The notes under the pieces were generated by a model that saw only the letters and a program-made list of their open reading frames with translations, ran no database searches and was not told where the DNA came from. From Cyclospora cayetanensis (taxonomy: Eukaryota; Apicomplexa; Conoidasida; Eucoccidiorida; Eimeriidae): DNA of 64,000 nt. The stretch spans positions 372,001 through 436,000 of the forward strand of contig NW_020312369.1 of NCBI RefSeq assembly GCF_002999335.1, read 5' to 3'. Positions 1 to 10,802 of this stretch are shown piece by piece (position 1 is the first letter of the stretch; each line of letters opens with the position of its first letter). Made by a program: the position numbers and the translations under genes.

Positions 1-109
1 GAAGAAGACCAGGCTAAGAGATCTGCGGCCAGGTGCCTAGGGTAACTTGCGGTTCTCTCGCGAATTAATCGTCTTTCTTACTCGTTGGATTTTCTCAGAC
101 GTTGGATGT

Positions 110-290
110 GCCACAGAACTATCAGTAGTAGCTTTTGATGAGCGTTTGGGGGTCAGCAGTACTCTGCAATAAATAAGACATGAGACTTAATTCTTTACTA
201 ATTCTTTGTCAAAATATAAGTGGCGTAGTGTAAAGTGTTGACGTGCAGCTTTGTTCGCCATATTATGTAAAGGAGAGAAACTCAATACGA
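110..290 (+). repeat. LTR-like dispersed repeat, copy A (partial)
   Basis: This AT-rich stretch shares an ordered set of short blocks with copies near 4.7, 9.9 and 20.9 kb: a GCAGTACTCTG-like block, an ATAA-rich block, a TTATTC/TTCTTT block, then GTGTAAAGTGTTGA. It is divergent, and only the right-hand part of the repeat is recognisable. Two of the other copies bracket a gypsy-type pol relic in direct orientation, so this one is probably a solo or partial LTR. Its edges are approximate. Confidence 0.45.
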
Positions 291-1378
291 TAATTTTTTG
301 CGTGTATACTAAATGCTACGTACATCTAGCTGTACATGTTGGGTATGCTTGGATGGTGCGGCAACGCCAATCGCAGGTGCTCCCCTCCCCTCATGTCGGA
401 GTCCTGCGGGGGCCTGGCATGAAAAGAGTGGAGATCTTTTAGGAAGGAAAACAGTACCTCTCTATAAGATTGTATTGAGTTTGGAAATGCGGTACAGCAA
501 AAAAAGCTTGAAAAGAGTGAACATCGGATTAAGCCAGCATATGTGGGGAAAAGCATGGATTGTATCTGGTATATAACTGTCAGCGCGAAAATAGCTCACG
601 GTTTTGGCGTGAATGAGATAATCACAGTCAAGACCCAGCTGCCTGGGGCTTTATCATAGCCACTGCCTATCTATAAGGAACAAACGCCTCTTTTTGGAAG
701 AAAAAGGAGAGCAAGAATGAGAACGAATGCCTTGAAGTACTGTGGACCCACTACGGAATGGGCCTTACAAAGATAGCAGTGCCTTGCGTCGATGATAAGC
801 TACCAAAATCCCATACTGTAGGAGACTTATAAAATCAAAAATACAACATTTAGAATGCTGCACGCTTCAGGTGGGGCAAAGAATAAGTTCGGTCATCTTT
901 TGGATTGCACTCACCCTCCTGCTTTCGGCATAGACAAATGATAACCAATTTTAGACTAACCTGCTTTTCTCAGCAGGTAGAGTACCGCTAGTCCCAGTCG
1001 CTCGAAGTGAAGATGCAAGGAAGTTATGCAAACACACCCGCAAGGCTACAAAACGCTGGTTGAGAGAATTTCTCGATATGCAGCCAACTGCAGTCGACTC
1101 TCTTGAGGGCGCCGTAAGCTCTGCGCAACCCTATGTCGAAAAACTACAGCTAGCTCGAGGAACTCTACCGCTGCACAGAAGACCACCAGAATAAATAGAT
1201 ACATGCTGAATGGGCTCTGTTGAAGCTCTTCTCTGCGCTGAGGCGCTATCTGTTGCTTTGACTAAGCGGCGACTGCTACGGCCTCAGTTAGACCAAAGGG
1301 GTCACAAGCGCGTCCCTTGCGTGCTTCATCCCCGTCCCGTCAGTTAACTATCCTTGATCCACCACTTCTTCCCAGTAT
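291..1378. other. Intergenic, no gene seen
   Basis: No convincing coding frame is present. The short open frames here have no recognisable domain and no splice context. The stretch lies downstream (3') of the minus-strand coiled-coil gene ending at 1379 and may contain its 3' UTR. A small 6-bp inverted repeat near 960-980 is too weak to call as an RNA. Confidence 0.5.
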
Positions 1379-3790
1379 CTACTTGTGTGTCTCCTGATTA
1401 AGAATATCTATAATGCTCTGGACCTTGACCTTTGGAAGGGAGAGCAGGTCTTCATCAGACAGATTAGGATCGTCAGATACATTTGGTTGCATATCTTTTC
1501 CTGTATGCTGATTGGCTGTATCATCGAATCCCTCAACCTTCTCCAAGCTGTCCTGCAATTCTTTTCTAGATTTCTTGGCTTTATCACAGATCCCCAGCGC
1601 ATAAAGCCTGGCTGTAGTATCTGAATACTCCTTGGAGACTGCTTCCCACGCCCCTACAGCTCGGGCTAGCTTGTCTCGGTAGCTTGTGTCGAGACATGAC
1701 TTCTTGTACTCCAGACGCTCCAGTCGCAGCCTATAGAATTCCAGTAGTGTCATAGCCCCATGCAATTGCAGTTTCAAGGATATGCGGCTGGTTCCATTTC
1801 CATCTTTGTCAGCCAGCTTGCCATCCTTTAAATTCTGAAGGGACAGCAGTCCTCTGCGTGACGCCATCCGGCTTTTCTCAATAATCTCTTGTCGTCTTTT
1901 CGTCGCTTCGATGTCTGCTTCAAGTCGCTCTTTCTCTCCTTTCAGGATATCCTCTTGTGATACTTTTTTGATGAAGAGTTGATGAATTTCTGTGGCCAAG
2001 TCTCGATCCTGATCAAGGCTTATAGCCAGGTCCAGAGAAGACAGCAATGCCAGTCTTTTTGTCTCCCGTTCTGCACTAACTAGAAGTAGCTGGATTCCCA
2101 CACTCTCGTTTTCCTGGTCTTTCTTATACATATCATCAAAATGGGTTCGCACCTTAGAGCTTATTTTGTGTTCTGCCGAATGGCGTAACTGCAGCAACAA
2201 AAATAGGTCTCCTTCGGAACCCCTGGCCTCCTTGAGGGCCTCCTCTGGGGCATCAGCAATGCTCGCCTCCAGAGAATGCTTCTGCTGCTCCAAAAACTTC
2301 TTAGCATCACCAGCTATTTCGGAGTTGTGTAGTAGGGCCACTGTGTCTTCCAACTCCTGCTGCAACTTCTCTTGCCAGGGCTTGACATGCTGCTCTGCCA
2401 CTTGACGCTCATACTGCTCCAGGCTCGCGTGGTGGTTCAAGGCATCATGAAGCAAACCCTGGTACTTCACGTCATTCTTTTTTCTCTGCATCGCCCCTTT
2501 CCGGTCCTTGCAAATTCCTTTCACGCGTGCAGCACCTTCGGTGACAACTTCCGCCGGCAGCTGCTCAACTGTTTCCTCAAACGCTTTTCTCCTTGACTGT
2601 AGCTCTGCTTCGCATTGTTTCTGAGCGCATTCCTCTTCCTCTATCTGTTTCAAAAGCTTTTCGAACTCCTCTTGCATTTTTCTTTGCACCTCTCTGCGCT
2701 GTTTCAAGTCCACTATCCTCGCCTCCTCTGCTTTCTTGCGGATTCGCAACACCATCTCCAGGCTCCGAAGTCGTTCTTCTGCATCTGTTTTAAAAAACTC
2801 AATAGCTTTGTGTTCCATCGCATGCACTAAGCCCTCTTTTTGCTTCTTTGTGAGCTCCAGCTGCTTTAGCCTCAGATCATCCAGCTCCTTTGCCTCAGTA
2901 ACTGTTTGAGCCAGTAAATGTTCCTCATGGGTCATAGCGCTGCCATCCAACTTCACCGTCAACAGCTCCAAGTCTTGTATTTTGTTCAGTACCATCCTCT
3001 TCTTCTTGAGTAGCCGGAGGATCTCATCGTAGGCTTGCTTAGTCAAGGCAGAATCGGGGCCTTTTCCGTAGCTTACGGCCCTCAGCACTTCCTGAAGCTT
3101 AGCATTTGCCTCCTCCAAAACCGTGGCCTGCTCCCCCAAAGTCCTTACACGCATAGCCGCCTCTGCAGCTCGCTGTTCCTCGTTGCTGAGTTGCTCGAGG
3201 AACCCTTTTTGTGCCCTCTCTTCCACTTTGGCGACGGCCTTGAACTGTATCTGGCTCTGAGTATTTCCAGAGCTGAGCCTCAAAGGTTGTTCCATTATAT
3301 CCCTTAAATCTTTTGGATTCTGCGCATCCTTGCTTTGTGAGTCATTTAGTGCGAGCTTTCCTTTGGCGTCATTAATAGGGGTTGTAAAAGCAAGCACTTT
3401 CGCAAGTTTGCGGCTGGTTGCCCCGTACACAACAAGAATGCCGCAAATTAGCGATGCTGCGGTGAAGAGGACATCATACTTCTTCTTTTTCAACCGTCTT
3501 TTGATTTGAAAATCCTTATGGGGGCTCGTACGCTCGGTGCCCACCACAGATGTGGGAATGTGCGTGCCTGCGGCTAGATTAATAGCCTCAGCCCCCCCCA
3601 ACTCTACTATGCCTTCTTTGTTCTCCATGATGTTAGTATTTGTCTCGATACAAAATATGGTACCGAAGGAGCACGAAAACGCGACCACCGCCAATACACC
3701 TGTAGCTACACCTTTCATGAGACTCTCCGGAAACAAGCATATCGACGGCAAAAATCGTAGATTTCTTATATTTTGCATATGTAGCCTCAT
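1379..3790 (-). CDS. Membrane-anchored coiled-coil protein, paralogue 1
   Basis: The 803-residue open frame starts at ATG 3790; an alternative start at 3718 gives a cleaner signal anchor, MKGVATGVLAVVAF. A second hydrophobic span, LICGILVVYGATSRKLAKV, lies near residues 110-130. From about residue 190 almost to the end the protein is charged and heptad-like (Glu, Lys, Leu, Gln), so a long coiled coil is expected. The C-terminal third is collinear with the gene at 10803-13247, sharing LALLSSLDLA, a DRDLA block, SRRGL, ISLKLQL and RLERLE, and both end in an acidic DDP-LSD-LLS-P-V segment. I do not recognise the family. A type II or two-span membrane protein with a large coiled-coil domain is an inference. 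No introns are needed. It is transcribed away from its paralogue. Confidence 0.75.
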   Translation of the reverse strand: MRLHMQNIRNLRFLPSICLFPESLMKGVATGVLAVVAFSCSFGTIFCIETNTNIMENKEGIVELGGAEAINLAAGTHIPTSVVGTERTSPHKDFQIKRRLKKKKYDVLFTAASLICGILVVYGATSRKLAKVLAFTTPINDAKGKLALNDSQSKDAQNPKDLRDIMEQPLRLSSGNTQSQIQFKAVAKVEERAQKGFLEQLSNEEQRAAEAAMRVRTLGEQATVLEEANAKLQEVLRAVSYGKGPDSALTKQAYDEILRLLKKKRMVLNKIQDLELLTVKLDGSAMTHEEHLLAQTVTEAKELDDLRLKQLELTKKQKEGLVHAMEHKAIEFFKTDAEERLRSLEMVLRIRKKAEEARIVDLKQRREVQRKMQEEFEKLLKQIEEEECAQKQCEAELQSRRKAFEETVEQLPAEVVTEGAARVKGICKDRKGAMQRKKNDVKYQGLLHDALNHHASLEQYERQVAEQHVKPWQEKLQQELEDTVALLHNSEIAGDAKKFLEQQKHSLEASIADAPEEALKEARGSEGDLFLLLQLRHSAEHKISSKVRTHFDDMYKKDQENESVGIQLLLVSAERETKRLALLSSLDLAISLDQDRDLATEIHQLFIKKVSQEDILKGEKERLEADIEATKRRQEIIEKSRMASRRGLLSLQNLKDGKLADKDGNGTSRISLKLQLHGAMTLLEFYRLRLERLEYKKSCLDTSYRDKLARAVGAWEAVSKEYSDTTARLYALGICDKAKKSRKELQDSLEKVEGFDDTANQHTGKDMQPNVSDDPNLSDEDLLSLPKVKVQSIIDILNQETHK

Positions 3791-4539
3791 CTTTCGTAAG
3801 GCATAAATAGGGTCACAGGGTATATTTGTATCTTTGGTGCACTCGTGGGCAGAACGGCTGGAAGGAGCTCTGCCATTTGGGAGCGGAAAATCGCTGTCAA
3901 TAAAGGGGAGCGACGTAGGCTTATGTCCTGACAGCGCGAATCAATTTACTTCTGGAGAAAGGTAATTTCCCTGGAGATAACATAGGACCCGACAGAGCCT
4001 AAATGCTGGGTCCGGCACATTAAGGAACGTAGTGAGTGACCGCCTATGCTTTACTACTAACAGGGTGATGAGCAACCAAAGTAGTGCGCACCAAGGCAAC
4101 ATGCATTAAGCAAACCGTCTTGAGGAGTAAAGGTCAAAACACTTGGGGAGAACAGTAGCGGTGATTCATTCGTTCTGCTCCTTATTTTAGCATGCGCTTG
4201 TACTGTAGGCCATGTAGTAGTGCTGAATCAGCCCCCATATAAGGACAACCGCATTAAAAGCATAATCTGCGGTCCTTCAAATTTGCGATGGCATGAACGA
4301 ATAGGCTTGTCTTATCTGTTGAAAACTTAGAAGTCCTCGGATTTTGAGTGTAACATAACGGAAGGCGGGCATCGAAGCCTCAAGTAAGGGCCTCCTATCT
4401 GATAGCTGTGAAGACAAAAAGTGCTTTATCACACGATCCACAGACATAGCTTGTTGCTACAGTGTTGTATGTTGGTAAGAAGTCCTTGTTAATTTGTAAC
4501 TGTCCATCTACGGCCTTGTTAGGGTGACACTTTACTCGT
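3791..4539. other. Intergenic upstream of coiled-coil gene 1
   Basis: This AT-richer stretch has no supportable coding frame. It should hold the promoter and 5' UTR of the minus-strand gene starting at 3790, but no core promoter motif can be named with confidence. The boundary with the LTR-like repeat at about 4540 is approximate. Confidence 0.4.
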
Positions 4540-4990
4540 TAATTTTTTTCACACAAAGTTTTGAGTGTCTCTGAGCACAGCTCCTATCTTTCCCCACCCA
4601 ATTCGCTCGAAGCTCCGACATGAATGAAGAAGGGGCAGCAATGGCGCGCGTTGCTTCCCGACCTAAGTAATTCGGGAATTTACCTCTAGTTACACGTAGC
4701 AGCTAGCGCACTCGCACACTACATTGCGCCTTGTTGTATCGAACAAAGAGTGCCCTGGAATTGATAAAATATACATACCGGCAAACTAGTTGGTCGATTC
4801 GTCGAATAATTCTTTTTTAGATACAAGTAGTGCAGTACAAAGTGTTGAATTTTATGCTGGTCGGATATGTCTTCACTTCGCCATCCCAGCATGTTCCTTG
4901 AGCTTGTATAGCAAGAACAAGGGCGTTCAAAAAAGTTCTTACCCTCTCGCAATTCTCATGGCAATCAGGTACACGAAAACAGCACAGATC
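4540..4990 (+). repeat. LTR-like repeat, copy B (3' LTR of the minus-strand element)
   Basis: This copy aligns by eye with copy C near 9.73-10.18 kb. Shared blocks in order are: a CTTTCCCC-like block, AATTCGC, a GCGCA-rich stretch, TTGTATCGA, AAACTAGTTGGTC (identical in copy D at 20.96 kb), TTATT/TTCTTT, GTGCAGTACAAAGTGTTGA, then GTCTTCACT. Being in the same orientation as C and on the 3' side of the pol relic, it is inferred to be the 3' LTR. Edges are approximate. Confidence 0.55.
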
Positions 4991-5234
4991 AGAAAAACCA
5001 AGCGTGCAACGAACCGCTGAGGGGAATGGAAGGAAGGAAGACAAATATACTAGCCAACAACAAAGGAAGGACCGTAGCAACACGAATGAGGCGGCGAGAT
5101 GGTTCGATATCGTTGGCTGGTTGAATTCTGTGATCCACTTGCTACGAGATAAAAGAAGAAAAGCAAGATGTGTAAGTGGAATAAAGATGCACACTATCTA
5201 AACAATGACTTCTCGTCCCGTAAAGCGATGTAGG

Positions 5235-8200
5235 CTAGAAAACACTGCCGACACATGCAAAATAATCAATGTCCAAGATCCGAAGGACGCGTAAAGAAGA
5301 ATACAGGGACATCATCCTTGAGTGCCTCTGCATGATTCTTAGTTTGGAGAACAACTTAGCAAGAGCCCAAATCGAATGACAGAACGGCAGATTGACTAGC
5401 CTGCAACGAATGCAGGACCTAGCTAGCGTGACCACGGTGGCATGAAGCCTTGCTGTCTTTGGACCGCTGTAAGCAAGGGCGTTGATTCGGTTGATAACGG
5501 CAAATGGTCCTATCCACCAGACTGCAAATCGCCTAGTCTGGTCGCCGTCTGGTGCACCTCGCACCCCTTGGGGCATACTGCTCTTTCAAGATCAAATTTC
5601 CAGGACCGTGACCCGCAGTCGATCGTCGCTCATTATAACGGTGATTGTTTCTCTTGAGCATTGGCCACACAAATAATTGAACTGGCCAGCTGTTCTCTGA
5701 ATGCTTCCGCTGCTAAGGGTGCTACTGACGCCGGAAAACATAGTCTGGGCCCACTTTGGAGAGGGGGGCTCCGCAGTATAAACCAGGCGTGCGGGAGATC
5801 AAAGGGTAGACGAGTGTAAATCTTTATTATAAGCCCACTTGGCATGGGAAGGGAGTGAAGCCCAAGCGACGGCATTTTTTTTACACAAAGTGTCGTCAAT
5901 ACTGCAGAAAGCTGCGATTGGTGTGCTCTTTTTGCCCATCTGCCTCAGGTTGGTTCATGGTGATCATATAATTCTCAGTGTGCAGGCGGGTCACAAAGGA
6001 GCACCAGTGCTCGCTGATAAACCTCGGATTTCTGTACGAAGTGATATACCCTGGAAATTCGTGGAGGTTCCACACATGGGTTATATATAATGGGCGATTT
6101 GCAGAGGCTTGGCAGAGCTGGAGCAAGGTATGAAATAAGCACAAACTCAGAGTCTCTCGACAACCACGGAAATATTATCCTATCCTTTGACCTTCCGGAA
6201 TCAAACAACAAAAGGCATAGTCATATAAGTCAAAGCCTTCTTACAAGCTGGAAAGCTTTGCAGCTGTTTCCAGGAGAGCTGCGAGGTTTTTAGTTGCTGA
6301 CGGCTTGGACGAGGCACTGCATGCTCCTCTGCTACTGAACGCCTTTCAGGCAATCAGAAGAGCGGAAAGACTTTTGGCCGTAGTGCGAACCTCACCATGA
6401 CCTGGAAAAATGTGATCCTGTGCTTTGCGCAAATAAGCTACATGGCCGAAAATCGAAATGTACCAGTGATATAGTACGCCAGCTTCGAAGTGTCAATGCT
6501 TCGTACGGCTGCCATGTTGAATTTTTGCAATATTAACTGATTCACGGTTGTGAAGAGCATAGAATTCACGCAGAAAGTTTGGTTGAAATCATGAATTAGC
6601 ACCGACAAGAGCACCTGCGCTACCCATTGGTGAGTTGCTGGAACGTCGCGAAAGCCGCGTCGGAGACCACAATGATGCCCTTGATAACTTTTCTGCTGTA
6701 CTGCCGAAACTCATAAAACAACACTAGGCATACCAAGTCCTGAACACTTTTCAAACGGTGCGTGATGATTGATGGTGGTCTGGACAGTACAATGACGCCC
6801 AAATGATAGTGTCAGCATCATTTTATGCCCCGCAACACTGCACAGCGCTGGCAAACACGCAGCCGTTTCAAAGATAGTGGTACCCACCGCTAGGTTTTGT
6901 TGCATCGGCCAAGAAATAGAAATTGCCTTTGTAACCAGGCAGCACGAATACGGGGGACTTGGAAGGAGGCTGATGAGCATCCTTGCTGCGGCATTAGCCC
7001 CCTCTATCCAGGTCACAGACTGCGCGTTTCTATTATACTCCGGTCGAAGAAGCAGCGATCTACGCAAAGCCAACACTGAAATCTGGATAATAAGATGCAA
7101 GCGTATAGGTCCTAGCAGCCTGCATGCTAATGCATAAAGTTCAAGGCCAAGCCGTGATTGAGATTCCGTGTTTTGGCTGCAGGAACTGAGCTCCATCAGG
7201 GAAGATTTTGAGACAGAGCCATAATTGTTCTCATACTAACAGACACTTGCACATCTTTATATGCCAGTATTTGACCTGCAACAGCTGAATCACAAGCTTT
7301 TGTTTCTGTAGGTGCTCTTGAACATTTATGCTCAATACATGGACGTGGCCCAAATAGACAGTCATCCGCCTCTCGATGACTGGCTCATAAAAGTCCGGTA
7401 TTGCTTAAGAATGCACTGCAGATGAAGCAGCAAAAATCAATCCGACATGCAGGTATAGCCGACTATGCGAGCAGGTTTGTGGAGTATTGTTTTGTGCTTG
7501 TCATCAGGTTGAAAGGCCGTTTGTGCGAAGCGTCTGCAAAGTCAAAGGTCGAGTAGACCGCTGGTGGTGTAGACTGCCACGTAATGCGCAAAGATAAGGC
7601 TCCACCAACTCCAGCTTTTCAGAAAACTTCTGCGAAAGCGGATTGTTTATGTACATGGGCCACCGATAGTCCGTTTCCTGGACATTCCCAAGGGCGCTGT
7701 TTCATTGTCACACTTTGCCGTTTTGCGTCAAATTATTCGCCTGCAGCTCAGTTTTATCTTCGTACTATGAGGCCTTTTTACACTGCGAAATGTATTTTGG
7801 GGATGTCCCGGGGATCCGGTCAATACGGTGCGCTGGACAACTAGCAGGGTGCTAGCCTGCCAGTACATCATCACTTTTTTGCACATCCGTGAACACCTTG
7901 ATACTTGTCCATTGCTGAATTTCTTATGACTCAGCGTCCAAGGCAATTCCCCGATAAGGGACCTTTTACAGAGCCAGCAAAAAGTGATGCATGCTCAGTG
8001 CTGAATCCTCCTGAGTCGCCCGCACAACGACTGTGCCTCACTTGGTTGATCGTTTCTATCCTGCTTACCATGGGTGAAAGAGCCCTTTGTCGGGGGCCAA
8101 ACGTTGCTTCGTTTTAGCCTGCCCTAGCGCAATCACCTCCACTGCGCGCAACTGTGACCGCATGAACGCCTTTCATTGGGTCACCCATGACATACCTAGA

Positions 8201-8810
8201 AGTCCGCCATGGTGCACAGCTCCAAAATTGGAAGTCACATATCATGCTAATAAAACCGATTCTGAGTTGAAGTGGCCTTTAAATGTCGAAACCTTGCCAG
8301 TCCTTGCGTACCGCCACCTTGGGCAGACCTGGCTTTTAAGGACTCCGTCATCAAGCGAACAGGCACTTTACACTTGTGCGCTATTTCATCGGAAAACAGA
8401 TCCACTCTACAATTAGTGTCAGGTAGCATCAGCGATACTTGATCGTTGTTGTAAACTTTTACCAGCGCGGAATTGGCCCATGTGAGACCCCAACTGCTGT
8501 TATGTCTTCTGTAGCCCCCTTCACTGAGCCACAGCCTACATGCCGGCTTGCCGTTCCCCTGATGCGCCTTCTTTGCTTCCCAAGCAGCCTGCTTCTGGTA
8601 CGCTTCATCCAATTGTTCGTTTTCTCCAGCGTTTCCGCATCCACCTGGAGCCTCCGGATTATGTGACTTAGCTTCCCATAACAGAAGCAGGTGCTTTGTA
8701 GGAAAGCTGTCTGGGGCTGTTCAGTAGCGCAGGCTCTCTCTGCACTTCTTTCGCTCTTGCACCTTAGGCTTAAGGCTAGGCCAGTTGAAACAGCCCCGAC
8801 AACCATAGGT
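5235..8810 (-). pseudogene. Relic gag-pol (zinc knuckle, protease, RT link, RNase H, integrase)
   Basis: Read from high to low coordinates. A CFCYG-K-x-SH segment near 8690 resembles a damaged CCHC zinc knuckle. At 8430-8250 a retropepsin-like stretch follows an aspartate motif, with VDLFSDEIAHKCKVPV. At 7950-7720 lies the linker before RT, matching the relic at 17.4-17.7 kb. At 7065-6870 comes an RNase H-like segment, SPVFVLPGYKGNF then LADATK. At 6475-6340 is an N-terminal integrase-like segment, and at about 6060-5900 the integrase core, NPRFISEHW followed by ADGQKEHTNR, which retains the third catalytic Glu context. A WIGPFAVINRINALAY segment at 5535-5485 is a GPY/F-type C-terminal module. 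Several frameshifts and stops separate these pieces, so no functional product is expected. Confidence 0.72.
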
Positions 8811-9051
8811 TCTCAATCGCGACCTGGTCCCCATTTTCAGCCAAAGACGCACGGATTGCGTCAATTTATTCTTGTAGCCCCAAGTAATCGATATTTTCAA
8901 GAAGCTCCAGAGGTCTTTAGTTGAGTTGTTGGGTCTTCAATCATCCTTCAACTAAGTGACTTGACACTATGAGAAAACCACAGATGAATCACTAATAGAG
9001 CGGCTGTCAGTCAATGTGAGGATTTTCAGAAGAAAAGTTCCATGCTTCGCG

Positions 9052-9310
9052 AGATACGGATATATTGCTAGCTTTCCCTTCTTCAGCTGACCCACTTATT
9101 CCATAGGCTGCTACTGAACTGATTTCGGCATAAAAGGATTATGTCATCAGGTGTTTAATAGCGTTAAATGTGATGGCATCGGCGAGTAGACAACTTTTGC
9201 TGCACGAGCAGAGCCACCATTGAAGTTCTCCACTCTCGAATAAACGAACCACAAGGAGCATGCGTTTTTCTAGATATGGGAGTTCAGGGCGAGGAAGATT
9301 CGCAACCGAC
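9052..9310 (+). repeat. Dispersed repeat R2, copy 1
   Basis: This stretch aligns along its length with 16766-17005 in the same orientation. It starts with GATACGGATATATTGCTAGC and continues through AGCCACCATTGA, ACCACAAGGA and a GGGAGTTC/GGGGCACA block. It lies inside the presumed gag region of element 1, but the second copy is not inverted as the second pol relic is. It may therefore be a separate repeat family or evidence of rearrangement. Confidence 0.6.
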
Positions 9311-9729
9311 TACTTGTAGCCTTCGGCCTCTTGCCCACTTTAGAGGCCGTTATACTTTGCTGGCCGGCATCAGCTGATCAACGCATAATAAAAATTATAT
9401 TGGCTGACAAGTGATGAATTTTCTACTCGCTGATCAGCTACTCTGCTACGGTCTGCTAGCAGGCTTTTAGCGTCTCAACAGAAATTTTACCACCTTCAAC
9501 GTTGGTCGCGAAAGGTCTTTTCCTCCGGAGAATTGACGAGGAAAATCCAATTATCCGCTTAGTAAATAACATGATTGAATCCAGTGAACTGTTGAAGGGA
9601 ATTCTGACGTCCCAGTGCAATTCGCAGCAGTTTTTCTAGTGGGGAACAACTGCATCGAACTATGCGGTCCCACCAGATTTAACGCTTCATCTAAGGCTTA
9701 CTGGAGAAAAAACTTAACTCCATACTCGA

Positions 9730-10180
9730 TGTTAGCTTTGTAACTGAGTGTTCCTATATAATATCTCACCTTTCCCTCACCACATTCGCCATAAATCCTT
9801 CTATGGAGACAGCAGCAGCTAGGATGTACTTGCCGCACCCTCTAAGTACTCAGAGCATACACAGCCAGTTGCACATCGCATGTGATGCGCAGTCACATAG
9901 CTTTACGTCTTCTTTCATCGAGCGAGCAGTACTCTGAAATAGATAAACTATACGAGCCGGTCATCCAAGCAGCTTATTTTTCAAACGAATTCTTAGTTCA
10001 AGCTGACTGATGTGGTGTAAGGTGTTGAGGATTGGAGTAGCCCACTAGATCTTCACTCTCCACTCCAAAGGAATGTGAGGCAAATCCGTTTGAAGAACCA
10101 TGTACGGCTAAGGTACAAGCAAAGCTTGACGGACAGCATATGATATAATTTGAATCATTGCAATTCATTGTGGAGGTGTA
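9730..10180 (+). repeat. LTR-like repeat, copy C (5' LTR of the minus-strand element)
   Basis: Direct-orientation partner of copy B, with the same ordered blocks: CCTTTCCCTCACC, ACATTCGCC, GCAGTACTCTG, TTATTTTTCAAACGAATTC, GTGGTGTAAGGTGTTGAGG, then AGATCTTCACTC. It lies upstream of the zinc-knuckle end of the relic pol, as a 5' LTR should. Divergence from B is high, so insertion is old. Edges are estimates. Confidence 0.55.
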
Positions 10181-10802
10181 AATGCACTTCGGTCACAGAA
10201 CGCCCACCTCGGTACCCCCTGTTTTGCCCTGAGATGACTCCAATAAAATTTTCACCCCTATCATCATCCATGAAGCTAGGCACTGAGGATGATCGTTTGT
10301 GCTGCTGATAATCGGTGGCCAACACCACTAAATACGGCCGATGTATGCAGCTGTGACCGCTCGCCGCCAATGGCTCCTTGAGTGCAGTTGCTGCCACTCC
10401 AATTGTTGCTGTTTCTTCCCCTGTACTTGTTATTAACGATACTTAAGGTTTTTTGTTTATAATACATTGCTCTATGCGTGGTTGGGCCCGGCGCTCACTT
10501 CAAGTGGTACAAGCAACGCATGTACCCCACCCGCTGCTGTCACTTGAAGTGGGCCTTTCGGCATTTGGCACTCTCGTATTTGACGGTCTCCTCGAAGGCA
10601 CTCCCTGCCTTTAAAACTGCCTCTTTGTGCACTGCCAGGACTTCTACCTATGGCACTCCCCATTGTCCCATGGCAGCGCCCGCTCCCAGAGAAAATTGCA
10701 AATGACCCCGCTGCTTCCATGGACCAGATGTGCCGTCCTGCCTCTTAACGTACTTGCGTGGAGAGGCTCCCCTGTTGTCCAAAGTCTGGCTTTGTAAACA
10801 AA
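10181..10802. other. Probable 5' region of coiled-coil gene 2
   Basis: Short open frames on both strands have no recognisable domain. The stretch contains a local near-repeat: two GCTCACTTCAAGTGG / CACTTGAAGTGGGCC tracts at about 10492-10555 form an imperfect inverted pair that could fold. It most likely holds the promoter and 5' UTR of the gene starting at 10803. Confidence 0.4.

Larger units (their letters stand above)
4540..10180 (-). mobile_element. Degenerate Ty3/gypsy-type LTR retrotransposon
   Basis: Two LTR-like repeats in direct orientation (about 4540-4990 and 9730-10180) bracket a minus-strand gag-pol relic whose parts occur in gypsy order: zinc-knuckle remnant, retropepsin-like stretch, connection to RT, RNase H, integrase core, then a GPY/F-type integrase C-terminus. 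The frame is broken repeatedly by stops and shifts, so the element is dead. Chromovirus-like LTR elements are known from Eimeria genomes. I could not confirm a chromodomain after the GPY/F region. Target-site duplications were not found, and the ends are estimates from repeat alignment by eye. The element sits between two divergently transcribed paralogous genes. Confidence 0.72.

Noticed and set aside
960..985. Small hairpin resembling an RNA stem
   Set aside because: The stem is only 6 bp (ACCTGC/GCAGGT) and no tRNA arms or boxes surround it.
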